A DNA stretch of 64,000 nt, taken from NCBI RefSeq assembly GCF_017313085.1, contig NZ_JAFLNF010000003.1:310001-374000 (forward strand). Direction: 5' to 3'. Position numbers and translations under genes: made by a program. Numbering within the stretch: the first letter of the stretch is position 1; each line of letters starts with the position of its first letter. Positions 54,622-62,600 of the stretch are shown one piece after another. The notes under the pieces are model-generated. The model saw only the letters and a list, made by a program, of their open reading frames with translations, had not been told where the DNA came from and searched no databases. This stretch comes from Roseibium limicola. Its GTDB lineage: Bacteria; Pseudomonadota; Alphaproteobacteria; Rhizobiales; Stappiaceae.

Positions 54622-55002
54622 GCCAAGAACTCCATCTGTGAAAATTTTTCACAGTGTCAGGCCTGCGAATAAACAAAACGTGAAAAACGTTGTTTTTAAA
54701 AGGCTTTTTGCCCGAAGGGATCGATGGAAACAGCTCTTCTTATGTGTGACTTTCGTGTAACGACGGCCATTTCCTGCCAAGTTGTGAGGCGGAACCTCAC
54801 CACCCTCTCCGTGTGACGCTCGCAAGCTTTGGAAAACGTTACGGCAGATTTTGTTTCATTTAAATTCACCGTGACTCAACACCCCGAACCCGCTCCGTGT
54901 CGATATTGTTGACTGCTTGCAAGCCCTCCAACGAAATGCTATGAGAACATAACAAGAACATTTTAGCGTTTTCCCACACTTCGTCTCTCGAAGGAGGTCG
55001 CC
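54622..55002. other. Divergent region before chemoreceptor copy 2
   Basis: 381 bases with no gene; AT-rich compared with flanks. It holds the promoter of the chemoreceptor on the minus strand and of the small gene at 55003 on the plus strand, and the palindrome at 54636-54654. Confidence 0.5.
54636..54654. promoter_or_regulatory. Perfect palindrome at the chemoreceptor leader
   Basis: CTGTGAAAA-T-TTTTCACAG, 9-1-9, ending 14 bases before the GTG start and a few bases before its GGAG ribosome-binding site. The one-base centre argues against an RNA hairpin and for a DNA operator, although it lies in the transcribed leader. Confidence 0.45.
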
Positions 55003-55371
55003 ATGTCCGATATTCAATCCGCAAACTCCGACCCGTATAACCGAACGAGCCATGCGACATTGCGGTCACCTGCAAGCGGAAACGGCTATGCTCGTTTTAA
55101 AAAAATACCGCAAATCGTCGGCCGCACAGATATCCAGGAAGACGATCTGGAGAACCTGGTGATCTATCTGCAGCGGGTCAGGGTGCGTGCAGAACGCATA
55201 CGCGACAATGCACCTGCTGGAAGCTATCTTGCTGATGTTCTCAGCCGCACCCTGGACGGACTGACCGGCGAGATCAGCCAGCTGCGGCACCTCATGGGGC
55301 TGCGCGACAGCCTACCCCTGCCAGCTTCTCAGCCGGCGGTCGCTCAGCGACGTATGCGGCCTGCGACATGA
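55003..55371 (+). CDS. Hypothetical protein, 122 aa
   Basis: ATG at 55003 follows a strong AAGGAGGTCGCC ribosome-binding site. The first 40 residues are polar and disordered-looking; residues about 42-100 (DIQEDDLENLVIYLQRVRVR to LTGEISQLRHLMGLRD) look like a helical pair with regular leucine spacing. No signal peptide or membrane segment. I recognise no family. Divergent from the chemoreceptor gene and followed by the convergent HerA-like gene. Confidence 0.6.
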   Translation: MSDIQSANSDPYNRTSHATLRSPASGNGYARFKKIPQIVGRTDIQEDDLENLVIYLQRVRVRAERIRDNAPAGSYLADVLSRTLDGLTGEISQLRHLMGLRDSLPLPASQPAVAQRRMRPAT

Positions 55372-55429
55372 TCAGATGACTTGAGCCGGAGGCCTTATCG
55401 CGTCCTACCTGTTCCTTCAGGCGGACCGT

Positions 55430-56905
55430 TCAGGCAGCGGCTTCATCACCTGGAGCCGTTTGCCACCCCAAGTCCGTCAACGTAACAATACGGTTGCCGC
55501 GCAGATCCGTGGCACAGACCAGGAAACCGCGCTCTTCCATATGCGAAAGCAACCACCTTCCGCGACCTGGAGAACGGGTGCCGTAAGCGGTGGCGATTTC
55601 CAGGTTTCCCGGACATGGGGCCTTGGCCAGCGCGGCTTTGGCCAGCAGCAGGTAAACGCCGCGCATGTCATCGGGCAGCTCGCCGGCAATCAATTCGGCC
55701 TGTTTCCATTCGCTTTCGTCGATATCCCCTTTCTCCACACCGGCTCGCGCCACGGACAACCGTTCGCGGAACCTCTGGAGATCCGGGGCCCCACCCGTCA
55801 GCTTGGCGATGCGGCAGCGCACCTGAAAGTCCTGATACAGAGAAGCGATCGGTTGAAAGGCTGCTTCCGGATCCTCCAGGATCTCGGAAAGTATGACATC
55901 GATCTTCTCTTCCCGATCGCCAACATCGAACAGGTTTTCGGCCTGAGGCACATCCGCAGCAGCAACGTCCTCCGCATTCGACAGTCTGCTCAATACATCT
56001 TCCGTTGAGACCTTCGGTTCGCTGAACCGCTGGCGGACAGGCACCGCCTCGCCCTCTGAAGGCGTGAAGATCAGATCCTTGGCCTCTTCCTTCGGCTGTT
56101 CAGGAAGCGGCATCAACTTGGGGCTTCCGCCGCGACCAGACGTCTCCACCGGGCCGATCTTGACGGGTATCGGACGCCGCGAGAGCGCGGGTCCAAGTGC
56201 AATGAAATGACCACGGTCAAGATTTCGAAAGGCTTCTGCCTGACGTCGTTCCATCCCCAGAAGGTCGGCAGCACGGGCCATATCGATATCGAGGAACGTC
56301 CGGCCCATCAGGAAGTTTGAGGCTTCCGCCGCCACGTTTTTTGCCAGCTTGGCCAGTCTCTGGGTGGCGATGACACCTGCAAGTCCACGTTTGCGGCCGC
56401 GGCACATGAGGTTGGTCATTGCCCCCAATGAACGCCGACGGGCTTCTTCGGTCACTTCACCGGCAACTGCCGGGGCGAAAAGCTGTGCTTCATCCACGAT
56501 CACCAGCATCGGATACCAGAGTTCGCGATCCGCCTCGAACAAACCATCCAGGAAGGCAGCTGCAGCCTTCATCTGTCGATCGGCATCGAGCCCCTCCAGG
56601 TTGAGCACAACCGAGACCCGGTGCTGCCGCACACGGGCAGCGATCATCTGAAGATCTTTTTCGGTGCCGACGGCATCGACCACCACATGGCCGTAGTGGT
56701 CAGCGAGCGTGACAAAGTCGCCTTCCGGATCAATGATCGCCTGTTGCACCCATTTGGCGGATTGCTCCAGCAGGCGGCGAAGAAGATGCGACTTGCCGGA
56801 CCCGGAGTTGCCCTGCACCAGCAGGCGGGTGGCCAAAAGCTCTTCCAGATCCATCTGGGCGCGGGCATTTCCCGCCATTTCACCAATATCGATACTAACT
56901 GTCAT
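55430..56905 (-). CDS. HerA-type (DUF87) ATP-binding protein
   Basis: A 491-aa protein. Walker A is VQGNSGSGKSHLLRRLLEQ near residue 32, Walker B is MLVIVDEAQLFAP near residue 133, and TNLMCRGRKRGLAGVIATQR near residue 165 matches the arginine-containing sensor part of the HerA/FtsK fold. Residues about 255-345 are an acidic linker; the last 140 residues are helical and end in a winged-helix-like segment (GRGRWLLSHMEERGFLVCAT). HerA ATPases translocate DNA with NurA nuclease; no nuclease gene is adjacent. The real substrate is unknown. Confidence 0.85.
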   Translation of the reverse strand: MTVSIDIGEMAGNARAQMDLEELLATRLLVQGNSGSGKSHLLRRLLEQSAKWVQQAIIDPEGDFVTLADHYGHVVVDAVGTEKDLQMIAARVRQHRVSVVLNLEGLDADRQMKAAAAFLDGLFEADRELWYPMLVIVDEAQLFAPAVAGEVTEEARRRSLGAMTNLMCRGRKRGLAGVIATQRLAKLAKNVAAEASNFLMGRTFLDIDMARAADLLGMERRQAEAFRNLDRGHFIALGPALSRRPIPVKIGPVETSGRGGSPKLMPLPEQPKEEAKDLIFTPSEGEAVPVRQRFSEPKVSTEDVLSRLSNAEDVAAADVPQAENLFDVGDREEKIDVILSEILEDPEAAFQPIASLYQDFQVRCRIAKLTGGAPDLQRFRERLSVARAGVEKGDIDESEWKQAELIAGELPDDMRGVYLLLAKAALAKAPCPGNLEIATAYGTRSPGRGRWLLSHMEERGFLVCATDLRGNRIVTLTDLGWQTAPGDEAAA

Positions 56906-57297
56906 GCGGCGATCCGACGACCCACAGGTTTTTCAGCCAAGCTACAATAAGCCTGACCGACCCACCTGCAGGAGGTCTGTTCGTAAGGTTGAAGTCTCGT
57001 CAAAGGGCGTGTCATCGAAACGGAGGGAAATTGATCACGATTCCGGGTCGAGCGCAAAGGACGACGAGGAGAAAATGGCAGCTTTCCCCGCTTGCCACAG
57101 GGATATAGGGCCTCCAAGCTCAGGCTCCCCGGCAATATGCCAGCCGGAGCTCAAAAGATCGGCCCTAACGGAGAGCTACGACCGCCGAATGTTCATCCCC
57201 TTGCCTGTGGGTTAAAACCTTTCACCATAGGGTTTTCCTTGCCCATGCAGAACTGCGCACCCACTGTGCTGGCAATCGGTTGTTCGGGAGACGATAG
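56906..57297. other. Spacer between HerA-like and cupin genes
   Basis: 392 bases, divergent promoter region. Short frames exist on both strands but none has convincing start signals. I see no clear operator or hairpin. Confidence 0.45.
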
Positions 57298-57966
57298 ATG
57301 AAGCTTCATGCAGACCTGACCAAACGTGCCTCAGTCGACAGCGGCTCGCTGGCCTGGATTGCCTCGCCCTCAGGCGGCGTGGAACGACGCATGCTGGAGC
57401 GCGATGGCGAGGAAGTGGCACGCGCAACGACGATTGTACGCTTTGCTCCGGGCTCGGACTTCCCCGCTCATGCCCATGAGATGGGCGAAGAGTTTCTGGT
57501 ACTCGACGGCGTGTTTTCAGACGAAACCGGCGACTTTCCCAAAGGCATGTATGTACGCAATCCTCCAGGGTCGATGCACATTCCCTCAACGACGCAAGGG
57601 GCGACAATCCTGGTCAAACTGCGGCAAATGTCCTTGGATGACGATCACGTCGTGCGCATCGACACGACGGATACCCGTGCCTGGCAGGAAACACGACCGG
57701 ATGAAGCTACCCTGCCTCTGTTCACCGCTGCCAATGAAACAGTGGAGATGGTGGAATGGGCCGAGGGCATGTCGATCGGGCCGCTCCGCATGTCGGGTGG
57801 CGTTGAATATTTCGTCTTGTCTGGCAGTTTTGCCGATGAAGACGGCATTTACACGCCAGGCTGCTGGTTGCGCTTGCCGCCGGGCAGCACGCAAAAACTA
57901 ACCTCTAAAACCGGCGCGAGGGTCTGGCGCAAGAGCGGCCATCTAACATTGAGCCTCGCGACGTAA
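57298..57966 (+). CDS. Two-domain cupin protein (ChrR-type cupin)
   Basis: A 222-aa protein with two cupin repeats. The first has HAHEMGEEFLVLDGVFSDE (residues about 60-80) followed by PPGSMHIPSTT; this H-x-H-x5-E pattern is that of ChrR-like zinc cupins. The second repeat (residues about 150-210, GGVEYFVLSGSFADEDG and LPPGSTQ) lacks the histidines, so metal binding is expected only in the first. Unlike true ChrR it has no amino-terminal anti-sigma zinc domain. Possible role in sensing or in detoxifying oxidised compounds. No sigma factor adjacent. Confidence 0.8.
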   Translation: MKLHADLTKRASVDSGSLAWIASPSGGVERRMLERDGEEVARATTIVRFAPGSDFPAHAHEMGEEFLVLDGVFSDETGDFPKGMYVRNPPGSMHIPSTTQGATILVKLRQMSLDDDHVVRIDTTDTRAWQETRPDEATLPLFTAANETVEMVEWAEGMSIGPLRMSGGVEYFVLSGSFADEDGIYTPGCWLRLPPGSTQKLTSKTGARVWRKSGHLTLSLAT

Positions 57967-57973
57967 CAGTATG

Positions 57974-58000
57974 AAAAAGGCGGGTTCCCCCGCCTTTTCT
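57974..58000. terminator. Bidirectional terminator
   Basis: AAAAGGCGGG/CCCGCCTTTT stem with a tight loop between the convergent cupin and nitroreductase genes. Confidence 0.8.
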
Positions 58001-58030
58001 CGTTTTCTAATGCTGCGATAGGGACGTTGA

Positions 58031-58648
58031 TCAGCCCTTGAAGGAGCCGGAGAACGCAATCTCATCCAGCGGCTTGCGCGGGCTCGGAGCTTCGCGCCCC
58101 TGCAATCCTTCAGGCAGGGTGGTGACATCGCCACGGCGGCCAATGGCGATCGCGATTTCCGGTTGGAAGCGCGCTGGCACATTCAACGCCTGATGAATGT
58201 CGTCCTTCAAAATTCCGGCCATGCCGTGGGAGTAGTATCCCAATGCCGTCGCCTGCAGCGCGGCATAGGACCAGGCGGCTCCAGCATCAAACGCATGCGT
58301 TCCGGATGCCCGTGTGCTGCCGTCCGAGTTCTCAACCAGAGTGTCGGACAAAAGATAGACCAGCGCCGAGGCGTTCTGAGCCCAATCCCGGTTGAACGGA
58401 TTGAGCAGGTTCACCAGCGTCTGCCAGTTTGCATCGCCACGCAGAGCATAAACAAATCGCCATGGCTGGATGTTGAAAGCCGACGGCGCCCATCGGGCTG
58501 CTTCCAAGATGGTCTTAAGATCGGTTTCCGGCATTTCGGAACCGTCAAATGCCCTTGGCGACCAGCGGTTGAGGAAAAGCGGTTCAATCGGATGGTCCTG
58601 GGTCCGGTGGTCGACCACCAGCTGATCCTTGGAGGGATGGAGTGTCAT
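58031..58648 (-). CDS. Nitroreductase family protein
   Basis: A 205-aa FMN-dependent oxidoreductase. FMN-site features: FLNRWSPRAFDGSEM near residue 26 (RxSxRxF pattern), EAARWAPSAFNIQPWRFVYA near residue 52, and late GYYSHGMAG plus IAIAIGRRGD. Such enzymes reduce nitro groups, quinones or flavins with NAD(P)H. The ATG at 58648 (MTLHPSKDQLVV) is preferred over one four codons upstream. A 7-5-7 palindrome lies 130 bases upstream, suggesting specific regulation. Confidence 0.88.
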   Translation of the reverse strand: MTLHPSKDQLVVDHRTQDHPIEPLFLNRWSPRAFDGSEMPETDLKTILEAARWAPSAFNIQPWRFVYALRGDANWQTLVNLLNPFNRDWAQNASALVYLLSDTLVENSDGSTRASGTHAFDAGAAWSYAALQATALGYYSHGMAGILKDDIHQALNVPARFQPEIAIAIGRRGDVTTLPEGLQGREAPSPRKPLDEIAFSGSFKG

Positions 58649-58776
58649 TGCTGATCTCAATTTCTGAAAAGGCTGAAGAGCAGAGCGCCTGCCCGCTTCG
58701 GGTTATCTCTGGCACTAAGTGCAGAGTGGCACCACTCATTTCAAGAGATGGCTCGGGCCACGATCGGTGAGATCTA

Positions 58777-58795
58777 TGTTCACCACATGTGAACA
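58777..58795. promoter_or_regulatory. Operator-like palindrome upstream of nitroreductase gene
   Basis: TGTTCAC-CACAT-GTGAACA, perfect 7-5-7 inverted repeat in the 174-base spacer between the nitroreductase start and the multicopper oxidase stop. The binding protein is unknown; no regulator gene is adjacent. Confidence 0.45.
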
Positions 58796-58822
58796 ATGGT
58801 ACAGGAGATGGCGCCCTTCACT

Positions 58823-60211
58823 TCAGCCTACTTCAAACCAGGTGGTCATTCCGGAGACTGCATGCCCCAGCATGTGGCAATGAAGCAGCCACTTGCCCGG
58901 ATTGTCGGCCTGAAACGCCACACTGGCGGTATCCTTTCTATGTAGAGTGACCGTGTCGCGCCAGTCCTGAGGGTCTTGCGCCTCTCCGTTGAGAGACAGC
59001 ACCTGGAAATGATGACCATGCAGGTGAATGGCATGGGTGAAAGCCGTATCGTTGGCTATATCCAGCTGAATGCTTTCGCCTTGTTTTGCCCGGAAAAGCG
59101 GTTCTCTTTCCATACTGCCCGGTTCGCCGTTAAAGGCCCAGAACTGGCCGTTCTGCATCATTGCGCGCGGATCTTTACCGGCCTCCATCAGCGCCCGCAT
59201 TCCTCCCATCGCGCCGCCGGCCATATCCAGCGGCATGCGTCGGACTTTAGAGAGATCAGGCTTCGGCAATGCATTGGCTGCGACAAGCGGACGGTTCCTG
59301 GGTCCGCTGCTCGTGGGTCCTTCAGTGACTATGAACCGAGCAAAGGCGAAAGGCTGACCGGTGGTCATTTCAAATGGCATTGCGCCGAGAGCTTCGGGCT
59401 TGAGAGCCAGATCGACGCGTTGCCCCGGTGATAGTTGAAGAGCGCCGCTGGTCTCTGGAACGCTTTCCAAAGCCTGCCCATCGAGCGCAATCACCTGAGC
59501 CCCAAAGCGCGAGGGGTCGAGATCGAGCACCCGCGCTGCCGATCCATTGATCACTCGCAACCGGTGCCAGACGCCCTGAACAAGGGGGATGTCCGGCATG
59601 CTCTTGCCATTCACAGTCAGCCAATTGCCGAGGCGACCGGCATGAGAGAAGTCGTGCATCGCACCAAAGCTTGCCGTGTCGAGACGACCGCCATCGTCCA
59701 GACGCCAATCACTAAGGAACAGTGTCAGGTCCTGCTCCCTCGGGAATGCCGGCACATCCTCCTCGACAATGAGCGCGCCTGCCAACCCACGCGGAACCTG
59801 GTTCCAGCTCATTGTATGCGCGTGATACCAGAAAGTGCCTGCATCCGGCACGGTAAACTCATAGATAAAGCTTTCGCCGGGCTGCACCGGCTCCTGGGTC
59901 AAACCTGCGACCCCATCCATGCGGTTGTCGATCCGGATACCGTGCCAGTGGATGGATGTCGGTGTGTCCAGACGGTTGGTAAAATTCACCCGTAGGGTTT
60001 CACCGCGTCTGACGCGCAATTCAGGGCCGGGCAGGGTCTTGTTGTAGAGCCAGAGATCGGAAACACCTCCGTCCTCACCGTATAGCCTGCCTTTGCCGAC
60101 ATGGGCCTCAAGATCGTAGGTGGCCGGCGCGGTTATGCTCAGCGCCAGGCGCGGCTGCACACACAATACGGAGGCCACCAATGACGACCCAAGAAAGCTT
60201 CTTCTGTTCAT
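58823..60211 (-). CDS. Tat-exported multicopper oxidase
   Basis: A 462-aa protein. The amino end MNRRSFLGSSLVASVLC carries a twin-arginine export motif. All copper ligands are visible: HWHGIR near residue 91, YHAHTMSWNQVP near residue 132, HAIHLHGHHFQVL near residue 390 and HCHMLGHAVSGM near residue 442, the last with the Met axial ligand of the type 1 site. Resembles CueO/laccase-like oxidases acting on Cu(I), phenols or metals in the periplasm. No copper exporter or CueR-like regulator gene is adjacent. A GGAGAGGTGCGAAG site precedes the ATG. Confidence 0.92.
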   Translation of the reverse strand: MNRRSFLGSSLVASVLCVQPRLALSITAPATYDLEAHVGKGRLYGEDGGVSDLWLYNKTLPGPELRVRRGETLRVNFTNRLDTPTSIHWHGIRIDNRMDGVAGLTQEPVQPGESFIYEFTVPDAGTFWYHAHTMSWNQVPRGLAGALIVEEDVPAFPREQDLTLFLSDWRLDDGGRLDTASFGAMHDFSHAGRLGNWLTVNGKSMPDIPLVQGVWHRLRVINGSAARVLDLDPSRFGAQVIALDGQALESVPETSGALQLSPGQRVDLALKPEALGAMPFEMTTGQPFAFARFIVTEGPTSSGPRNRPLVAANALPKPDLSKVRRMPLDMAGGAMGGMRALMEAGKDPRAMMQNGQFWAFNGEPGSMEREPLFRAKQGESIQLDIANDTAFTHAIHLHGHHFQVLSLNGEAQDPQDWRDTVTLHRKDTASVAFQADNPGKWLLHCHMLGHAVSGMTTWFEVG

Positions 60212-60328
60212 CTTCGCACCTCTCCCGGCCCCCGGATTGTTGCAGGAGTGTAGAAGGAAGAGTGTCTGCGGAGAAGCCTCCAGGCCTCCCCGCGTCGGTT
60301 TGCCAGATGAAGAAAACGTGACCCAAGC

Positions 60329-60866
60329 TCAGTCTGTGTCTGACTGCTTGGTGATGACCGGCGGCACGGCTATTGATGCCGGGATAGCGCCTGGTACTGG
60401 CAATGCCTTGAAAGCGGCAAGCGACGGGACGACTGTATCCGCGCCGATCGTTGCCGCCAGCTCACTTGCCTGAGCGTGATGACGGGCATATCCATCGCGC
60501 AGCCCGGCAGCCAGACACGCTGCGGCCATGGCGGCTTGGGCTGCTGCAAGTTCGGACGGTTCTGACGGTTTGTCTTTGAAATGTGCCAGCGCGTCGGAGG
60601 CAGCTAACAAGGCGGCATCACCTGCACCGGCTTTGGCCATTGCCCAGGCAAACAGCAGGTTCGCATGGGCGATACCTTCGGGCGCTCCAACGGCCTGCCA
60701 GTGAAACCGAGCTGTGGCGGCCAAATTGGCCAGGCGCATCTGCTCAGCCGGAACGAGGGGTCGAAGCCTCGATCAGCTCCCACGCAGCCTGATGGCAGCG
60801 CGCAGCTGTGCGGTGGTGAAACTTGTCAATTTCCGCCTGAAGTGCGGGCGTCTGTGGGGCGGCCAT
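60329..60866 (-). pseudogene. Small helical protein gene split by a one-base frameshift
   Basis: A first frame starts at ATG 60866 after AGGAGGGGCACGA and reads MAAPQTPALQAEIDKFHHRT onward for 40 residues to a TGA at 60744-60746. Coding then continues in the neighbouring frame, LVPAEQMRLANLAATARFHW, to the stop at 60329. Removing one C from the CCCC run (plus-strand G4 at 60757-60760) joins them as IEAST-LVPAEQMRLANLAA in one protein of about 178 aa. The joined product looks like a TPR-like helical protein (HRTAARCHQAAWELI then FHWQAVGAPEG). It could be a decayed gene or a sequencing error. Function unknown. Confidence 0.55.
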
Positions 60867-61027
60867 TCGTGCCCCTCCTGAAATGCGAAAAACAATCAGA
60901 AAACTTTAGACGCTATTGCAGGATCATCCGCAAGCTTCACTTTGCACAAAACGTTACAGATTTCGCGCGCAGTCTTGGCAATAAAGAGAAGCCTTGCCGC
61001 CCAAAAGGCGAACGCCCTCATGGTGGG

Positions 61028-61057
61028 ACGTGTCTCCCGCTCTCGCGGGAGACACGT
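61028..61057 (-). terminator. Strong hairpin downstream of the malonyl-CoA synthetase gene
   Basis: Perfect 13-bp stem ACGTGTCTCCCGC/GCGGGAGACACGT with loop TCTC, 5 bases past the stop codon. There is no T run, so it may be a Rho-assisted end or 3' stabiliser. Confidence 0.6.
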
Positions 61058-61061
61058 AACA

Positions 61062-62573
61062 TCAGGAAAAATCGTCTTTGAATTGATCCCGGAGAACATT
61101 CTTCTGGATTTTACCCATGGTGTTTCGCGGCAATGTGTCGACCACATGGATCTGCTTGGGCTGCTTGAACTTGGCCAGCTTCTCACTCAGGGCGGCGGTA
61201 ATTGCCATCGGGTCGATGGTCACACCGGATTTTGCGGCCACCACAGCCACAACACCCTCGCCAAAGTCAGGATGGGGTACGCCAATGATGGCGTTTTCCG
61301 CAACACCTTCGATCTCGTCGATCAGCGCCTCGACCTCTGCCGGATAGACATTGAAGCCACCAGAAATAATGAGATCCTTGGAGCGCCCGACGATGGAGAT
61401 GTAACCATCGTCGCTAAGTTGCCCCATGTCACCAGTTATGAAGTAGCGATCAACCCGAAATTCCTCGGCGGTCTTTTCCGGCATGCGCCAATAGCCCTGG
61501 AACACATTAGGCCCCTTAACCTCGATGATCCCGACCTCGCCCTGAGCCACTTCTTTTCCCGTATCAGGATCCGCAATGCGAACGGAAACGCCTGGTAGAG
61601 GAAAGCCGACAGTGCCCGGACGGCGTTCTCCATCATAGGGGTTGGAGGTGTTCATGTTGGTTTCTGTCATGCCATAGCGTTCCAGAATGGCATGGCCAGT
61701 GCGCGCGGAGAACTCCCTGTGAACCTCGGCTGATAGAGGCGCAGAGCCCGAGATGAACAGACGCATATGCGCCACCAGATCCTTGGTGAAGGCATCCGAG
61801 GTCAAAAGGCGGATGTAGAACGTCGGAACGCCCATCATTGTGGTGGCGCGCGGCAACAACTCCAACACCTTGCCGAGGTCGAACTTCGGCAGAAACAGCA
61901 TTGAAGCACCAGCCATCAGCAGGCTGTTGGTTGCGACGAACAGACCATGGGTGTGAAAGATCGGCAGAGCGTGAAGCAGGACATCGTCTGACGTGAAGCG
62001 CCAATAGTCCACCAGAGTGCGGGCGTTGGACGCCAGGTTTTCATGGGAAAGCATGGCCCCCTTGGAGCGCCCCGTCGTGCCCGATGTGTAGAGAATGGCA
62101 GCAAGGTCGTCTTCTGTCCGCGCCACATCAGCGAACTCAACATCTGCGGCCTGGGCCAGGTCTTTCAAACTGCCTTTTCCATCCGCGCCCAGCGTCTCCA
62201 GGCTCGCGCCGACCTTCGATGCGGTCTCCGCTAGCGCATCCCGACGAGACGGGTCACAGACAAAGACTTTCGGTTCAGCATCGGAGATAAAATAGTCGAT
62301 CTCGGCAGGTGTGTAGGCCGTGTTCAACGGCAGAAAGACGCCCCCTGCCCGCACAGTTGCGAGATAAAGCATCAAGGCTTCCGGGGTCTTTTCCACCTGC
62401 ACCGCAACCCTGTCCCCCGGCGTCACTCCCAGCCCGATCAACGCATTCGCGAAACGAGCCGAAAGCGCAAGCACGTCCTGATAGGTGAGAACCGAACCGT
62501 CGGCGGTCTCAAGAAAGGGCTTGTTGCCATCCGGCATGCGGTCACGGATCTGGGAAAACAGGTGATTGGTCAT
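61062..62573 (-). CDS. matB: Malonyl-CoA synthetase
   Basis: A 503-aa ANL-superfamily ligase: malonate + ATP + CoA to malonyl-CoA. Motifs: AILYTSGTTGRSKGAMLSH (A3, near residue 160), GYWRMPEKTAEEF and ITGDMGQLSDDGYISIVGR (A7/A8), and PRNTMGKIQKNVLR with the A10 lysine near the end. The assignment to malonate rather than another acid comes from direct linkage to malonyl-CoA decarboxylase and overall MatB-like length and sequence (ERYGMTETNMNTSNPYDGER). ATG at 62573 chosen; the upstream ATG adds four residues. Last gene of the operon. Confidence 0.92.
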   Translation of the reverse strand: MTNHLFSQIRDRMPDGNKPFLETADGSVLTYQDVLALSARFANALIGLGVTPGDRVAVQVEKTPEALMLYLATVRAGGVFLPLNTAYTPAEIDYFISDAEPKVFVCDPSRRDALAETASKVGASLETLGADGKGSLKDLAQAADVEFADVARTEDDLAAILYTSGTTGRSKGAMLSHENLASNARTLVDYWRFTSDDVLLHALPIFHTHGLFVATNSLLMAGASMLFLPKFDLGKVLELLPRATTMMGVPTFYIRLLTSDAFTKDLVAHMRLFISGSAPLSAEVHREFSARTGHAILERYGMTETNMNTSNPYDGERRPGTVGFPLPGVSVRIADPDTGKEVAQGEVGIIEVKGPNVFQGYWRMPEKTAEEFRVDRYFITGDMGQLSDDGYISIVGRSKDLIISGGFNVYPAEVEALIDEIEGVAENAIIGVPHPDFGEGVVAVVAAKSGVTIDPMAITAALSEKLAKFKQPKQIHVVDTLPRNTMGKIQKNVLRDQFKDDFS

Positions 62574-62600
62574 GGGATGTCTCATGCAAGGTTTCAGGCT

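Noticed and set aside
54676-54692. Short inverted repeat AACGT-GAAAA-ACGTT
   Set aside because: Arms of 5 bases in AT-rich DNA are easily expected by chance.
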